This document shows, in pieces, positions 24,187 through 31,032 of a stretch of 31,032 nt of DNA; the first letter of the stretch is position 1; every line of letters begins with the position of its first letter. Source of the DNA: JANPJV01 sp031425695. Lineage in GTDB: Bacteria > Pseudomonadota > Gammaproteobacteria > Xanthomonadales > SZUA-5. The notes below the pieces were generated by a model. The model saw nothing but the letters and a program-made list of their open reading frames with translations, was not told the origin of the DNA and did not search any database. Location: positions 1 through 31,032 of the forward strand of contig JANPJV010000299.1 of NCBI GenBank assembly GCA_031425695.1, given 5' to 3'. The position numbers and the translations under genes were made by a program.

Positions 24187-25155
24187 TCAAAAGCACTCCA
24201 CCTCGCCGTAGATCGCCACCGACAACACCCCGTCGGCCCCGAACCAGGCGCGGTACATGCCTTCGCTGTTGTACGGCAGGGCGAGGTTGCCGTCGCGATC
24301 GATGGCGATGAGGCCGCCGGTGCCGCCGAGCTCATCGACGCGGCCGAGGGCGCCGGCGCAGGCGGCTTCGAGATCGGCACCACCGTAGACCATGCGGGCG
24401 TGGACGTCGAAGGCCAGGGCGGAGCGCATGAAGAATTCGCCGTGGCCGGTGGCGGAGATCGCGCAGCTTTGATCCTCCGCCCAGGTGCCGGCGCCGATCA
24501 GCGGGGTGTCGCCACTACGGCCGGGGGATTTGTTGGTCATGCCGCCGGTCGAGGTGGCAGCCGCGAGATGACCGCGGGCGTCGCGGGCGACGGCGCCGAC
24601 GGTGCCGGTCTTGTCAGCGGGATCGAGGCTTGCAGTGTTGAACAGGGGATCGTGGTCGAGCGTGACCCGGCCCAGTGCGGCGGCCTGGCGCTGCTGGTCG
24701 GCACGCTCGGCGGTGATGAAGTACGACTGCGGCATCTGCTCGATTCCGAGCTCCGCCGCCAGCGCATCCGCACCCTCGCCTACCAGCAGTACGTGTTCGG
24801 TCTCAACCATCACTGCGCGCGCCAGGCTGATCGGGTGCTTCGGCGTGCGTGCCGCGGCAACCGCACCGGCGGCGCGCGTGCGCCCGTCCATGATCGAGGC
24901 ATCGAGCTCGATCTCACCCCGCGCATTCAGTACCGCGCCGTGGCCGGCATTGAACAGCGGGAACAACTCCAGCTCACGGACCGCGTGCTCGACCACGTCG
25001 AGCGCATCGTCACCCGCGGCCAGGCGCGACCACGCACTGCGCGCAATGCGCTCCAGCGCGCCGCGATAGAGCGCCTCGCGCTCGGGGCTCAGGGACGCCC
25101 GATCGATGACGCCGGCGCCGCCGTGGATGGCGAGGCGGCAAAGCTCATTGCGCAT
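24187..25155 (-). CDS. iaaA: Isoaspartyl peptidase / type III (plant-type) asparaginase
   Basis: This 322-residue Ntn-hydrolase precursor cleaves beta-aspartyl peptides and asparagine, repairing or recycling isoaspartyl residues. It is made as one chain and should self-cleave before the Thr in KTGTVGAVARD (about residue 185), which then becomes the N-terminal nucleophile of the beta subunit. Other family marks are IHGGAG at the N-terminus, FNAGHGAVLN, STGGMTNKSPGRSGDTPL and ATGHGEFFMR. Length is usual for the family. A GGTAGGTGAT ribosome site precedes the ATG. No signal peptide is seen, so the enzyme is probably cytoplasmic. It lies downstream of pmbA on the same strand, separated by a REP pair, and the two may be co-transcribed. 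Confidence 0.92.
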   Translation of the reverse strand: MRNELCRLAIHGGAGVIDRASLSPEREALYRGALERIARSAWSRLAAGDDALDVVEHAVRELELFPLFNAGHGAVLNARGEIELDASIMDGRTRAAGAVAAARTPKHPISLARAVMVETEHVLLVGEGADALAAELGIEQMPQSYFITAERADQQRQAAALGRVTLDHDPLFNTASLDPADKTGTVGAVARDARGHLAAATSTGGMTNKSPGRSGDTPLIGAGTWAEDQSCAISATGHGEFFMRSALAFDVHARMVYGGADLEAACAGALGRVDELGGTGGLIAIDRDGNLALPYNSEGMYRAWFGADGVLSVAIYGEVECF

Positions 25156-25174
25156 CGATCACCTACCTTGCTGT

Positions 25175-25247
25175 GTGAGTCCGGACCTTGTCCGGACTCA
25201 GTTGATCTTGCTGTGAGACAAAGCGTCCGGACAAGGTCCGGACCCAC
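25175..25247. repeat. 23-nt GTGG-type REP pair with GTCCGGAC stem
   Basis: Units lie at 25175-25197 (head GTGA) and 25225-25247 (inverted, head GTGG). Each has stem arms GTCCGGAC around a 3-nt CTT loop (AAG in reverse). This is the same 4+8+3+8 layout as the copies at 31-139 and 2017-2215, but with another inner stem. It sits between pmbA and the asparaginase gene. Confidence 0.85.
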
Positions 25248-25268
25248 CACAGCAAGAGCCGCATCGTC

Positions 25269-26669
25269 TCAGTCCTCACCCTCATCGGCGTCCGACCCGC
25301 CCGCGATGGTCATCTCGCGCAGGTGGATCGGGCCGGTGCGGACATTGCCGCGATGATCGATCTCGTTGCCCACGCCGATGATGTCGCTGAACATCTGGCG
25401 GAGATTGCCGGCGATGGTGACCTCATGCACCGGATGCATGATCTTGCCGTTCTCCACCCAGAAGCCCGCCGCGCCGCGCGAGTAATCGCCGGTGATGAGG
25501 CTCACGCCCTGACCGAGCAGCTCGGTAACATAGAGGCCGGTGCCCATTTCGCCGAAGAGCTCTGCGAGCGAGCCGGCGTTCGGCGTCACCGTGAGGTTGT
25601 GGACGCCGCCGGCATTGCCGGTGCTGGACAGGCCAAGCTTGCGGGCCGAATAGCTGCCGAGCACATAGCGCTCGAGCACGCCGCCGGATACCAGGCTGTT
25701 GGGCCGCGTGGCCACGCCTTCGTCGTCAAAATTGGATGAGCCGGGCCCGCGCAGCAAATGCGGCTGCTCGTAGATCTGCATCCAGCTCGGAAAGATCTGT
25801 TGGCCCTGCGCATCGAGCAGGAAGCTGGCCTTGCGATAGAGCGAGCCGCCGCTGACCGCACCGACGAGATGGCCGAAGAATCCGCGCGCGATCTCGGCTG
25901 ACAGGATCACCGGCGCCTTGCGCGTCGACAGCGAGCGCGAATCGAGGCGCGCCAGCGTGCGCCGGCCGGTCTCGATGCCGACTGCCTGCGCCGCCGCGAG
26001 ATCTCCGAGCGCGCGGGCCGAATCGTAGTAGTGGTCGCGCTGCATGGCGTCGTCCTCGCCGGCGACGACCGAGCAGGAGATCGAATAGCGCGTACCGCAC
26101 TCGCGGCCGACGAAACCATGGCTGTTCGCATAGACCCCGTAGCTGCGCGAGAAATTGACACCTGCGCCTTCGGAGTTGTTGATGCGCGCGTCCACGTCCA
26201 TCGCGGCCGCCTCGCAGCTGAGCGCCAGGTCGATGGCGCCGGCCGCGTCGAGCGCGGACGGGTGCCAGAGGTCGAGATCGGGAAAGCGCGTGGCCAGGCG
26301 CTCGGGATCAGCCAGGCCTGCGGCCGGGTCGGCTTCGGTGAAGCGGGCGATCGCGAGTGCCTGTTCGATGGTGATATCGATCGAGCGCTCGTCGAGATCG
26401 GCGGTGCTCGCCGAGCCCTTGCGCTGGCCCGCGTACAGGGTGAGCGAGAGCCCGCGATCGCGCGTGTGCTCCAGCGTCTCGACTTCCCCCAGGCGCACAT
26501 TCACCGCGAGGCCGGTATCGACCGACAGGCCGACTTCGACTTGGGTGGCGCCGCGTGCCTTGCAGCGCGCAATCACGTCCTGCGCAATCGCACTGATGCG
26601 CTCGAGCTCCGCCTGCGGCGGCGCGAGCGCAGCGTTTTCAGCAAGAATCATTGTCATTCGGTCATCCAT
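25269..26669 (-). CDS. pmbA: PmbA/TldE, partner subunit of the TldD/TldE protease
   Basis: PmbA (TldE) forms a complex with the metalloprotease TldD. In other bacteria the pair matures microcin B17, degrades the antitoxin CcdA and processes some RiPP leaders. Family marks include GEVETLEHTRDRGLSLTLY, RKGSASTADLDE, YANSHGF and SNFDDEGVATRPNSLVSGGVL. The C-terminus has SLITGDYSRGAAGFWVENG and IMHPVHEVTIAGNL. As expected for TldE, there is no HExxxH zinc site. The frame is open to 26726; candidate starts are 26681, 26669 and 26657, and none has a strong ribosome site. The choice of 26669 fits the homologous N-terminus and leaves about 100 bp to the divergent darP gene, a conserved arrangement in proteobacteria. 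TldD is not in this window. Confidence 0.93.
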   Translation of the reverse strand: MDDRMTMILAENAALAPPQAELERISAIAQDVIARCKARGATQVEVGLSVDTGLAVNVRLGEVETLEHTRDRGLSLTLYAGQRKGSASTADLDERSIDITIEQALAIARFTEADPAAGLADPERLATRFPDLDLWHPSALDAAGAIDLALSCEAAAMDVDARINNSEGAGVNFSRSYGVYANSHGFVGRECGTRYSISCSVVAGEDDAMQRDHYYDSARALGDLAAAQAVGIETGRRTLARLDSRSLSTRKAPVILSAEIARGFFGHLVGAVSGGSLYRKASFLLDAQGQQIFPSWMQIYEQPHLLRGPGSSNFDDEGVATRPNSLVSGGVLERYVLGSYSARKLGLSSTGNAGGVHNLTVTPNAGSLAELFGEMGTGLYVTELLGQGVSLITGDYSRGAAGFWVENGKIMHPVHEVTIAGNLRQMFSDIIGVGNEIDHRGNVRTGPIHLREMTIAGGSDADEGED

Positions 26670-26766
26670 GAGGGAATTCATCACGGCGATTTCTGGGCCC
26701 GTCCAGAAGGATGGGGACCCGCGCATGCGTGATCTTGGGAAGCCCGATAGGCTACGCTATCGACCT

Positions 26767-27339
26767 ATGCAGAACGATGAATTCAACGACGACGACCTCC
26801 CGCCGAGCCGCAGCCAGCGCCGCCGCGACGCCTGGGACGTGCTCGAGCTGGCCGAAAAACTGGTCGCAATGCCAGCTTCGCAGCTGAAGGAAGTGCCGCT
26901 CGACGAAACGATATTCGACGCCGTGAAAATGGCCCAGAAGATCACTTCGCACATCGCGCATAAACGCCAGGTGCACTACCTCGCCAAGCTCATGCGCAAG
27001 CAGGCCGACCTCGAGGCCATCCGCGTCAGCGTCGACAAGCCGCTGGAAGTCCGGCGCCGCGAGACCGCCGAGATGCACCTGATGGAACGCTGGCGCGAGC
27101 GCCTGCTCAACGAGGGCGACGACGCCGTCGGCGAGCTGGTCGCGCAGTACCCCGACACCGACCGCCATCGGCTGCGCCAGCTGATTCGCCAGGCCGCCGT
27201 CGAGAAGCGCGAGAACCGCCCACCGAGCGCGTACCGCGCGATCTTCCAGGTGCTGAAGGCGCAGATCCAGGGTGGGACGGCAAGCGAGGTCGAGGCCACC
27301 GAAGTCGACGCGGAACCCGGGGACGATGACAACCCGTAG
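26767..27339 (+). CDS. darP: DarP/YjgA (DUF615) ribosome-associated protein
   Basis: This 190-residue protein of the DUF615 family assists late maturation of the 50S ribosomal subunit in E. coli. It has the typical acidic N-terminus with an arginine stretch (DDDLPPSRSQRRRDAW) and helical core motifs (LVAMPASQLKEVPLDE, ITSHIAHKRQVHYLAKLMR, EMHLMERWRERLL). Its tail is also acidic. The ATG at 26767 gives the expected length; the open frame upstream runs antisense through pmbA and is ignored. The leader is very short: TAGGCT and TACGCT boxes lie only about 9-19 bases before the start, so the mRNA may be nearly leaderless. It is divergent from pmbA, as in many relatives. Confidence 0.93.
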   Translation: MQNDEFNDDDLPPSRSQRRRDAWDVLELAEKLVAMPASQLKEVPLDETIFDAVKMAQKITSHIAHKRQVHYLAKLMRKQADLEAIRVSVDKPLEVRRRETAEMHLMERWRERLLNEGDDAVGELVAQYPDTDRHRLRQLIRQAAVEKRENRPPSAYRAIFQVLKAQIQGGTASEVEATEVDAEPGDDDNP

Positions 27340-27371
27340 GTCCGAGTTCGCGATCTCCAGCCGGACAAGCT

Positions 27372-27500
27372 AGAGCATTTTTTCCGCAGATTGCGCAGAT
27401 TTACGCAGATTAAGAGCGTCCATGTGCACGGGCCGAGCAACCGGTGCCCCCAGGAAAAAAATCTGCGCAAATCTGCGTAATCTGCGGATAAATTTGCTCT
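27372..27500. repeat. Inverted repeat E4 with tandem CGCAGATT words
   Basis: Arms 27372-27411 and 27460-27500 pair over about 40 bp with a few mismatches, enclosing about 48 bp. Each arm holds three tandem words of the form GCAGATTAC/GCAGATTTG and shares TTTATCC, CAGATTAC and GATTAAGAGCG with E1 at 3894-4107. It lies between the convergent genes darP and the sensor kinase and may end transcription in both directions. Confidence 0.85.
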
Positions 27501-27526
27501 TTTTTGCTCGCGTCGAGCACCGTGAA

Positions 27527-28783
27527 CTACGCCGGCAGCGTCAACACCACCCGGAAACACTCCCCCGTCTGAATGCTTTCCAGGCTGCCGCCGTGGGTCA
27601 TGGCGATGTGCCGGCTCAGGGCCAGGCCGAAGCCGCGGTGCGGGGCGACACCCTCGCTTTGGCTGCGCTCGGTCAGCGCGTTTTCGATCGTGAGCTTGAA
27701 GGCAGGACGGCTTCCGTCCGAATCATCGAGCGTGGCCGCGGCTAACGCCGCTCTGAACGGCGCGAGGCCGTGCTGTTCGGCGTTGTCGGTGAGGTTGTCG
27801 ATCAGGCGCGCGAGCACGCCGGACTGTCCGCGGACGGGCGCGGTGCTGGCGCCGTCCACCGTCCAGGCATAGCCCCGTCCCTGGCTCTGTTCGATCGAGA
27901 CGCGCAACAAGGCGGCGAGGTCGAGCGTGATCATCGGTTCCTCGGCACCGGTGCGCGCGTGCTCGATGAAGCGGTCGATGCGGCGGTCGAGCTCCGCAAT
28001 CTCGGCACTCAGCAGCGCGCTTTCCTCGGCCGGAATGCCCTCGAGCAGGTCGATGCGCAGCAGCACGCGCATCAGTGGCGTGCGCAAGTCGTGGCTCAAC
28101 CCCGCGAGCATCATTTCGCGCTCACGCCGTTGCTGCTCGATGCGCGTCAGCGCATCGGCGAGGCGATCGCCCAGCAGGGCGACCTCGCGTGTCCCGCTGA
28201 CCCGGAACTCGGCCGCGGCCACCGGCTCTGGCAGCCGTGCAGCCACCCGTGCGAGCCGTTCGATCGGGCGGGCGATGCGTCGGGCGATCCACCACGCCAA
28301 CAACAAGGCCAGGGTGAGGGCGCTCAGGATCACCATCATGGCGAATTGCGCGACCAGCGACCGGAGCGGCTCCATCGGGATGCCGAGCCAGTCGCCGCGC
28401 GCGCTCTGCACCCACAGCAGCACCTCGTTTTCGCTGCGGCGTTCAATCACGATCGGCCGCTTGAGCTGGCCGCGCAGATCGACCACAAGCGCCTCGAGAA
28501 ACGGAATCGGGATCGGCAGATGTGTCGATGGCGGCTGCGCTCGGCGGGCAAACCCGCGCTCGGTCAGCACTCGCGCGGCGGCGTCCGGCGACAGCGCGTC
28601 GAGCGCGTCGACCAGTTGTACATTCGCCATCAACGGCGCCGCCAGCTGGCGCACGCTCGGCCGCAACGCGCCGAAAGTCAGCAACAGCATGGCTATCGTC
28701 GCCAGCACCACGAGAAAGGCGAGCAGCGCCCCGAGCACCAAGTGGAAAGTGCGCCAGGGTGGACGGGGCGTTCTAGCGCGCAT
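27527..28783 (-). CDS. EnvZ/CpxA-like sensor histidine kinase with unusual ATP site
   Basis: The 418-residue inner-membrane kinase has two membrane helices (about 15-38 and 146-168) flanking a periplasmic sensor of about 105 residues, then HAMP (about 168-220). A dimerisation domain follows with phospho-acceptor His in SHDLRTPL (about 230), then a catalytic ATPase domain with N-box NLTDNAEQHG (about 327). It is unusual in lacking a recognisable DxGxG (G1) motif and F-box: after FKLTIENALTERSQSEG the chain goes directly to the G2-like RGFGLALSRH. ATP binding may thus differ from EnvZ, or the protein may favour phosphatase action; neither is shown. It lies downstream of its response regulator with a REP pair between, and it should sense envelope conditions. 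Confidence 0.88.
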   Translation of the reverse strand: MRARTPRPPWRTFHLVLGALLAFLVVLATIAMLLLTFGALRPSVRQLAAPLMANVQLVDALDALSPDAAARVLTERGFARRAQPPSTHLPIPIPFLEALVVDLRGQLKRPIVIERRSENEVLLWVQSARGDWLGIPMEPLRSLVAQFAMMVILSALTLALLLAWWIARRIARPIERLARVAARLPEPVAAAEFRVSGTREVALLGDRLADALTRIEQQRREREMMLAGLSHDLRTPLMRVLLRIDLLEGIPAEESALLSAEIAELDRRIDRFIEHARTGAEEPMITLDLAALLRVSIEQSQGRGYAWTVDGASTAPVRGQSGVLARLIDNLTDNAEQHGLAPFRAALAAATLDDSDGSRPAFKLTIENALTERSQSEGVAPHRGFGLALSRHIAMTHGGSLESIQTGECFRVVLTLPA

Positions 28784-28792
28784 TGCTTTGCG

Positions 28793-28864
28793 TGGGTCCG
28801 GACCTTGTCCGGACGCTCTTCAAGACCGGTGCGAAAAAGCGTTCGGACAAGGTCCGAACCCACG
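28793..28864. repeat. 23-nt GTGG-headed REP pair with compensatory change
   Basis: Units lie at 28793-28815 and 28842-28864 (inverted). The left has stem arms GTCCGGAC and GTCCGGAC; the right, read in its own direction, has GTTCGGAC and GTCCGAAC. The C to T change in one arm is matched by G to A in the other, keeping the stem perfect. The CTT loop is conserved. It lies between the response regulator and the kinase gene. Confidence 0.88.
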
Positions 28865-28878
28865 TGGAGCAAAGGCCC

Positions 28879-29586
28879 TCAATCCGGCACGAACACATAG
28901 CCATGCCCCCAGACCGTCTGCAGGTGGCGCGGCGCCTTGGGATCGTCTTCGATCAGGCGGCGCAGCTTCGAAATGGCGACATCGACCGAGCGCTCGAACG
29001 GATCACTGTCGCGGCCACGCGCGAGGCTGATCAGCCGATCGCGGGTGAGCGGCACGCGCGGATGCCGCGCGAGTGCGCTGAGCAGTGCGTATTCACCGCT
29101 GGTGAGACGGCTCACCACGCCGTCTCGGGAGAGCGTGCGCGAGGCCGGGTCGAGCACGCAGCGGCCGAAGCGCAGCACGTCCTCGGTCTCGCCCGGGGCA
29201 CCGGGGATATGGACGCCGGCAGCGCGTCGCAATACGGCGCGAATGCGCGCCAGCAGCTCGCGCGGGTTGCAGGGCTTCGGCAGGTAGTCGTCGGCGCCGA
29301 GCTCGAGGCCGAGGATGCGGTCGATCTCGTCGCCCTTCCCGGTGAGCATGATCACCGGCGTCGGCACACCCTCGACGCGCCAGCGCTTGAGCAGGCTGAG
29401 GCCGTCCTCGCCCGGCAGCATGAGGTCGAGAACGATCAGGTCGAAGTGGCCCTGGTCGAGCGCACGCCGAGCCTGGGCGCCATCGGCAACCGCCTTGACC
29501 GCATAGCCCTCGCGCGCGAGGTAGCGCTGCAGCAGGTCGCGCAGGCCCGGATCGTCATCCACCAGCAGGATCTTCTCGTCGTTCAT
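28879..29586 (-). CDS. OmpR/PhoB-type response regulator
   Basis: The product has 235 residues. The receiver domain has the acidic pocket VDDD, the phospho-acceptor Asp in LIVLDLMLPGEDG (about 53), the switch Thr in MLTGKG and Lys in LPKPCNP. The C-terminal winged helix (about 130-230) ends in the usual VWGHGYVFVPD. It should be phosphorylated by the adjoining kinase and bind DNA as a dimer. The ATG at 29586 begins the typical receiver start (MNDEKILLVDDD); the longer open frame up to 29787 overlaps the divergent gene and is not used. The gene faces a Spy/CpxP-like gene across 176 bp holding a 10-bp dyad, as expected for an autoregulated Cpx-like locus. Confidence 0.93.
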   Translation of the reverse strand: MNDEKILLVDDDPGLRDLLQRYLAREGYAVKAVADGAQARRALDQGHFDLIVLDLMLPGEDGLSLLKRWRVEGVPTPVIMLTGKGDEIDRILGLELGADDYLPKPCNPRELLARIRAVLRRAAGVHIPGAPGETEDVLRFGRCVLDPASRTLSRDGVVSRLTSGEYALLSALARHPRVPLTRDRLISLARGRDSDPFERSVDVAISKLRRLIEDDPKAPRHLQTVWGHGYVFVPD

Positions 29587-29631
29587 GCCGTCTTTGTAGC
29601 GAGCACCGCGAGGCGCTGCAAGCGCGCGCAT

Positions 29632-29681
29632 GAGCAGATGTGGCCGGCGGACCGGCGCGAAACATCCGCTTACATCTGCTC
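29632..29681. promoter_or_regulatory. Perfect 10-bp dyad in the divergent promoter region
   Basis: GAGCAGATGT (29632-29641) and its reverse complement ACATCTGCTC (29672-29681) stand 40 bp apart, four helical turns, between the response regulator and the Spy/CpxP-like gene. They may bind the regulator or a dimeric partner. OmpR-type proteins more often use direct repeats, so this is tentative. Confidence 0.4.
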
Positions 29682-29762
29682 GCCGCGTGCACACAAAGCG
29701 CTTACCGCCGGCACGCAATCTGTCCCTGCCGCCAAACGGGCGGCCAATGAGGATGAGAACCC

Positions 29763-30233
29763 ATGAACAGCTACGCGGCCAACGCACTTCGCAAGACGTT
29801 GCTGGCCCTCACGCTCGGCGCCGGCTTGACCCTGGCGCAGACCGCCGCCGCCGGACCGTTCTTCCCGCGTCCGACGCCGCCGACCGCGTCCGAGCTCGGG
29901 CTCGACGCCAACCAAACCCGAGAGTGGCATTCGATCCAGGCCGATGCCAAGGCGCTCCGCCACCAGACGCTGCAGGTCGTCGAAGCCGAGCTCGGCGATG
30001 CCAAGTCCACCCTGGCAACCAGCAATCCCGACATGCGTGGCATCGGCCAGGAGTTCCAGTCGATCGCGCTCGCCTTCCTGATGGAGCAGCGGCAGCTTCG
30101 CGATCGCCGGCTGGCTTTCTACAACAGCCTCAGCCCCGCGCAACAGCTCGAGGTGCGCGAATACCTGATCGTGCAGATAGAACGCGCCGAACGCGCCATC
30201 CGCGCCTTCGAAACGCTGCAGGGCGATTCCTGA
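29763..30233 (+). CDS. Spy/CpxP-like periplasmic protein
   Basis: The 156-residue product has a signal peptide (LLALTLGAGLTLAQTAAA), then an all-helical domain with two LTxxQ-like motifs (LGLDANQTREW and LSPAQQLEV) characteristic of the Spy/CpxP family. Spy is a periplasmic chaperone; CpxP damps its sensor kinase. There are no cysteines in the mature part. GAGGA precedes the ATG. Its position, divergent from a CpxR/CpxA-like pair, matches the cpxP-cpxRA layout, so it is probably both target and modulator of that pair; this is inference. Confidence 0.82.
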   Translation: MNSYAANALRKTLLALTLGAGLTLAQTAAAGPFFPRPTPPTASELGLDANQTREWHSIQADAKALRHQTLQVVEAELGDAKSTLATSNPDMRGIGQEFQSIALAFLMEQRQLRDRRLAFYNSLSPAQQLEVREYLIVQIERAERAIRAFETLQGDS

Positions 30234-30253
30234 TCGTCGCCGATTCCGGTTTT

Positions 30254-30870
30254 CCGACACCGACAACCGACACCAACAACCGCTTTTAAAAGGACCACTG
30301 ATGAACAAGCTCATGCAAGCCTCGCTGATCGCCTTTTCCCTGGCTTTCAGCTTTGCCGCGGTGACGCCCGCAGATGCGGCTGGTCGCGTCAATGCACGCG
30401 GCGCCGTCGCCAATCCCGAAGGCGGCATCACCGCCGGCAGTGCCAGCGCCGGCAAGGGCCGGAACGGTGGCCGCGGGGTGCGCGCCGCCGGCGTCACCAG
30501 CGACGGCCAGGGCAATGTCCGCGGCGGCAGCGCAGGGGCGGCGCAGGCGGCTGGCGGCGGTACCGCCGCACGCGCCGGCAACTTCCAGCGCAACGCCGAG
30601 GGCGGCGGAACCCGTTCCGGCGGTTTTGCTGGCCAGTCGGCCGCGGGCGGCCGCGCGCAGAGTAGCGGCACCGTCAGCGGCGACGGCCAGGGCAATGTTG
30701 CCGGCGTCCGCAACACCACCGCCGCCACCGCCGCCGGTGCCACCTATGACGGCCAGACCACCTACGACAACAACGAAGGCGTCAGCCACACCGAGGTATG
30801 CCATAACGCGGCGGGTTCGGAGGTGCCTTGTCGGCAGTAGAACGGTGTTGGTGTTGGTTGTCGGTGTCGG
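30254..30870. repeat. Inverted repeat E7 enclosing a gene
   Basis: The left arm (30254-30281) and right arm (30844-30870) are reverse complements with about two differences and are built of CCGACA and CCAACA words. The left arm ends just before the ribosome binding site of the enclosed gene; the right arm begins 4 bp after its stop. The layout resembles E1 to E6 but with a whole gene between the arms. Confidence 0.8.
30301..30840 (+). CDS. Gly/Ala-rich secreted protein of unknown function
   Basis: The 179-residue product has a clear signal peptide (SLIAFSLAFSFAAVTPADA). The mature chain is about half Gly and Ala with scattered Arg, Asn, Thr and Gln. Two copies of a DGQGNV motif (about residues 66 and 128) are followed by related Gly/Ala runs, suggesting internal duplication. 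The C-terminus has a short ordered piece with two cysteines (EVCHNAAGSEVPC) that may form a disulfide. AAAGGA precedes the ATG at good spacing. The composition suggests a flexible exported or matrix protein. It follows the Spy-like gene by 67 bp, so it could be in the same transcript, but an inverted-repeat arm lies between them. Confidence 0.75.
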   Translation: MNKLMQASLIAFSLAFSFAAVTPADAAGRVNARGAVANPEGGITAGSASAGKGRNGGRGVRAAGVTSDGQGNVRGGSAGAAQAAGGGTAARAGNFQRNAEGGGTRSGGFAGQSAAGGRAQSSGTVSGDGQGNVAGVRNTTAATAAGATYDGQTTYDNNEGVSHTEVCHNAAGSEVPCRQ

Positions 30871-31032
30871 TGGCGACGGCCTCGCGCTTTACGTAGGCCG
30901 CAGTGCGGGCGGGGTGATTCGCGCTCAGCGGGAGTGGCCGAAGGTAAGGACGAGCCCCCCCTTGCGCGCGGGGGAGCTGCGGGCCCAGGGGCCGACGCGG
31001 CGAGGGGCAGGGCGACCCAAGGGGCCCGGCGC
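30871..31032. other. Featureless GC-rich window end
   Basis: No coding frame, RNA gene or hairpin is convincing here. The last 80 bases are rich in G and C homopolymer runs and may be poor-quality contig-end sequence. Confidence 0.4.

Noticed and set aside
26155..26766. N-terminal extension of DarP antisense to pmbA
   Set aside because: DarP has its normal length and N-terminus from 26767.
29587..29787. Longer start of the response regulator
   Set aside because: It would overlap the signal-peptide region of the Spy-like gene and adds no receiver sequence; 29586 gives the standard N-terminus.

Overview
This is a high-GC, densely coded window. Its gene content points to a gammaproteobacterium of the Lysobacterales (Xanthomonadales) type. 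The pointers are divergent pmbA and darP/yjgA, a monofunctional RelA, a lipoamide dehydrogenase carrying its own N-terminal lipoyl domain, a SPOR-domain membrane protein, and many GTAG/GTGG-headed REP hairpins. This placement is inferred from recognised families, not from a search. No rRNA, tRNA, CRISPR array, phage gene, transposase or REP-associated transposase (RAYT) was seen. Both ends of the window run into repeat-like or featureless GC-rich sequence, as expected of a draft or metagenomic contig.

Layout. 1-355: REP-rich leader without a convincing gene. 356-1996: membrane-anchored FMN glutamate-synthase-like oxidoreductase. 2217-6330: compact forward cluster of a radical SAM protein, a helical protein of unknown function, a PaaK-like adenylate-forming enzyme and a lipoprotein; this is the best candidate for an uncharacterised pathway. 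6452-8420 (minus): small membrane protein and secreted M14 zinc carboxypeptidase. 8663-10831 (minus): relA. 10951-12576 (minus): secreted DUF11-type protein. 12705-16030 (minus): transmembrane Ser/Thr kinase overlapping a secreted partner. 16310-18824: secreted DUF2059 protein and lpdA. 19028-24052: SPOR protein, alpha/beta hydrolase and a large VIT/VWA/DUF2135 secreted protein. 24187-26669 (minus): isoaspartyl peptidase and pmbA, with darP divergent. 27527-30233: sensor kinase and response regulator facing a divergent Spy/CpxP-like periplasmic protein, a Cpx-like stress module. 30301-30840: Gly/Ala-rich secreted protein.

The most unusual content is between the genes. Two families of short hairpins occur as inverted pairs. 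One is a 23-nt unit: GTGG head, 8-nt stem, 3-nt loop. The other is a 36-nt unit: GTAG head, 14-nt stem, 4-nt loop. In both, the two members of a pair differ by base changes that keep each unit's own stem paired, so the single-unit hairpin appears to be conserved. A second class consists of long inverted repeats with arms of about 27-50 bp. These arms are built from tandem 6-9-nt words, sit in at least six gene boundaries, and in one case enclose a whole gene. REP sequence also enters coding DNA: one element is read in frame inside the radical SAM gene, and another appears to supply the start codon of the alpha/beta hydrolase.
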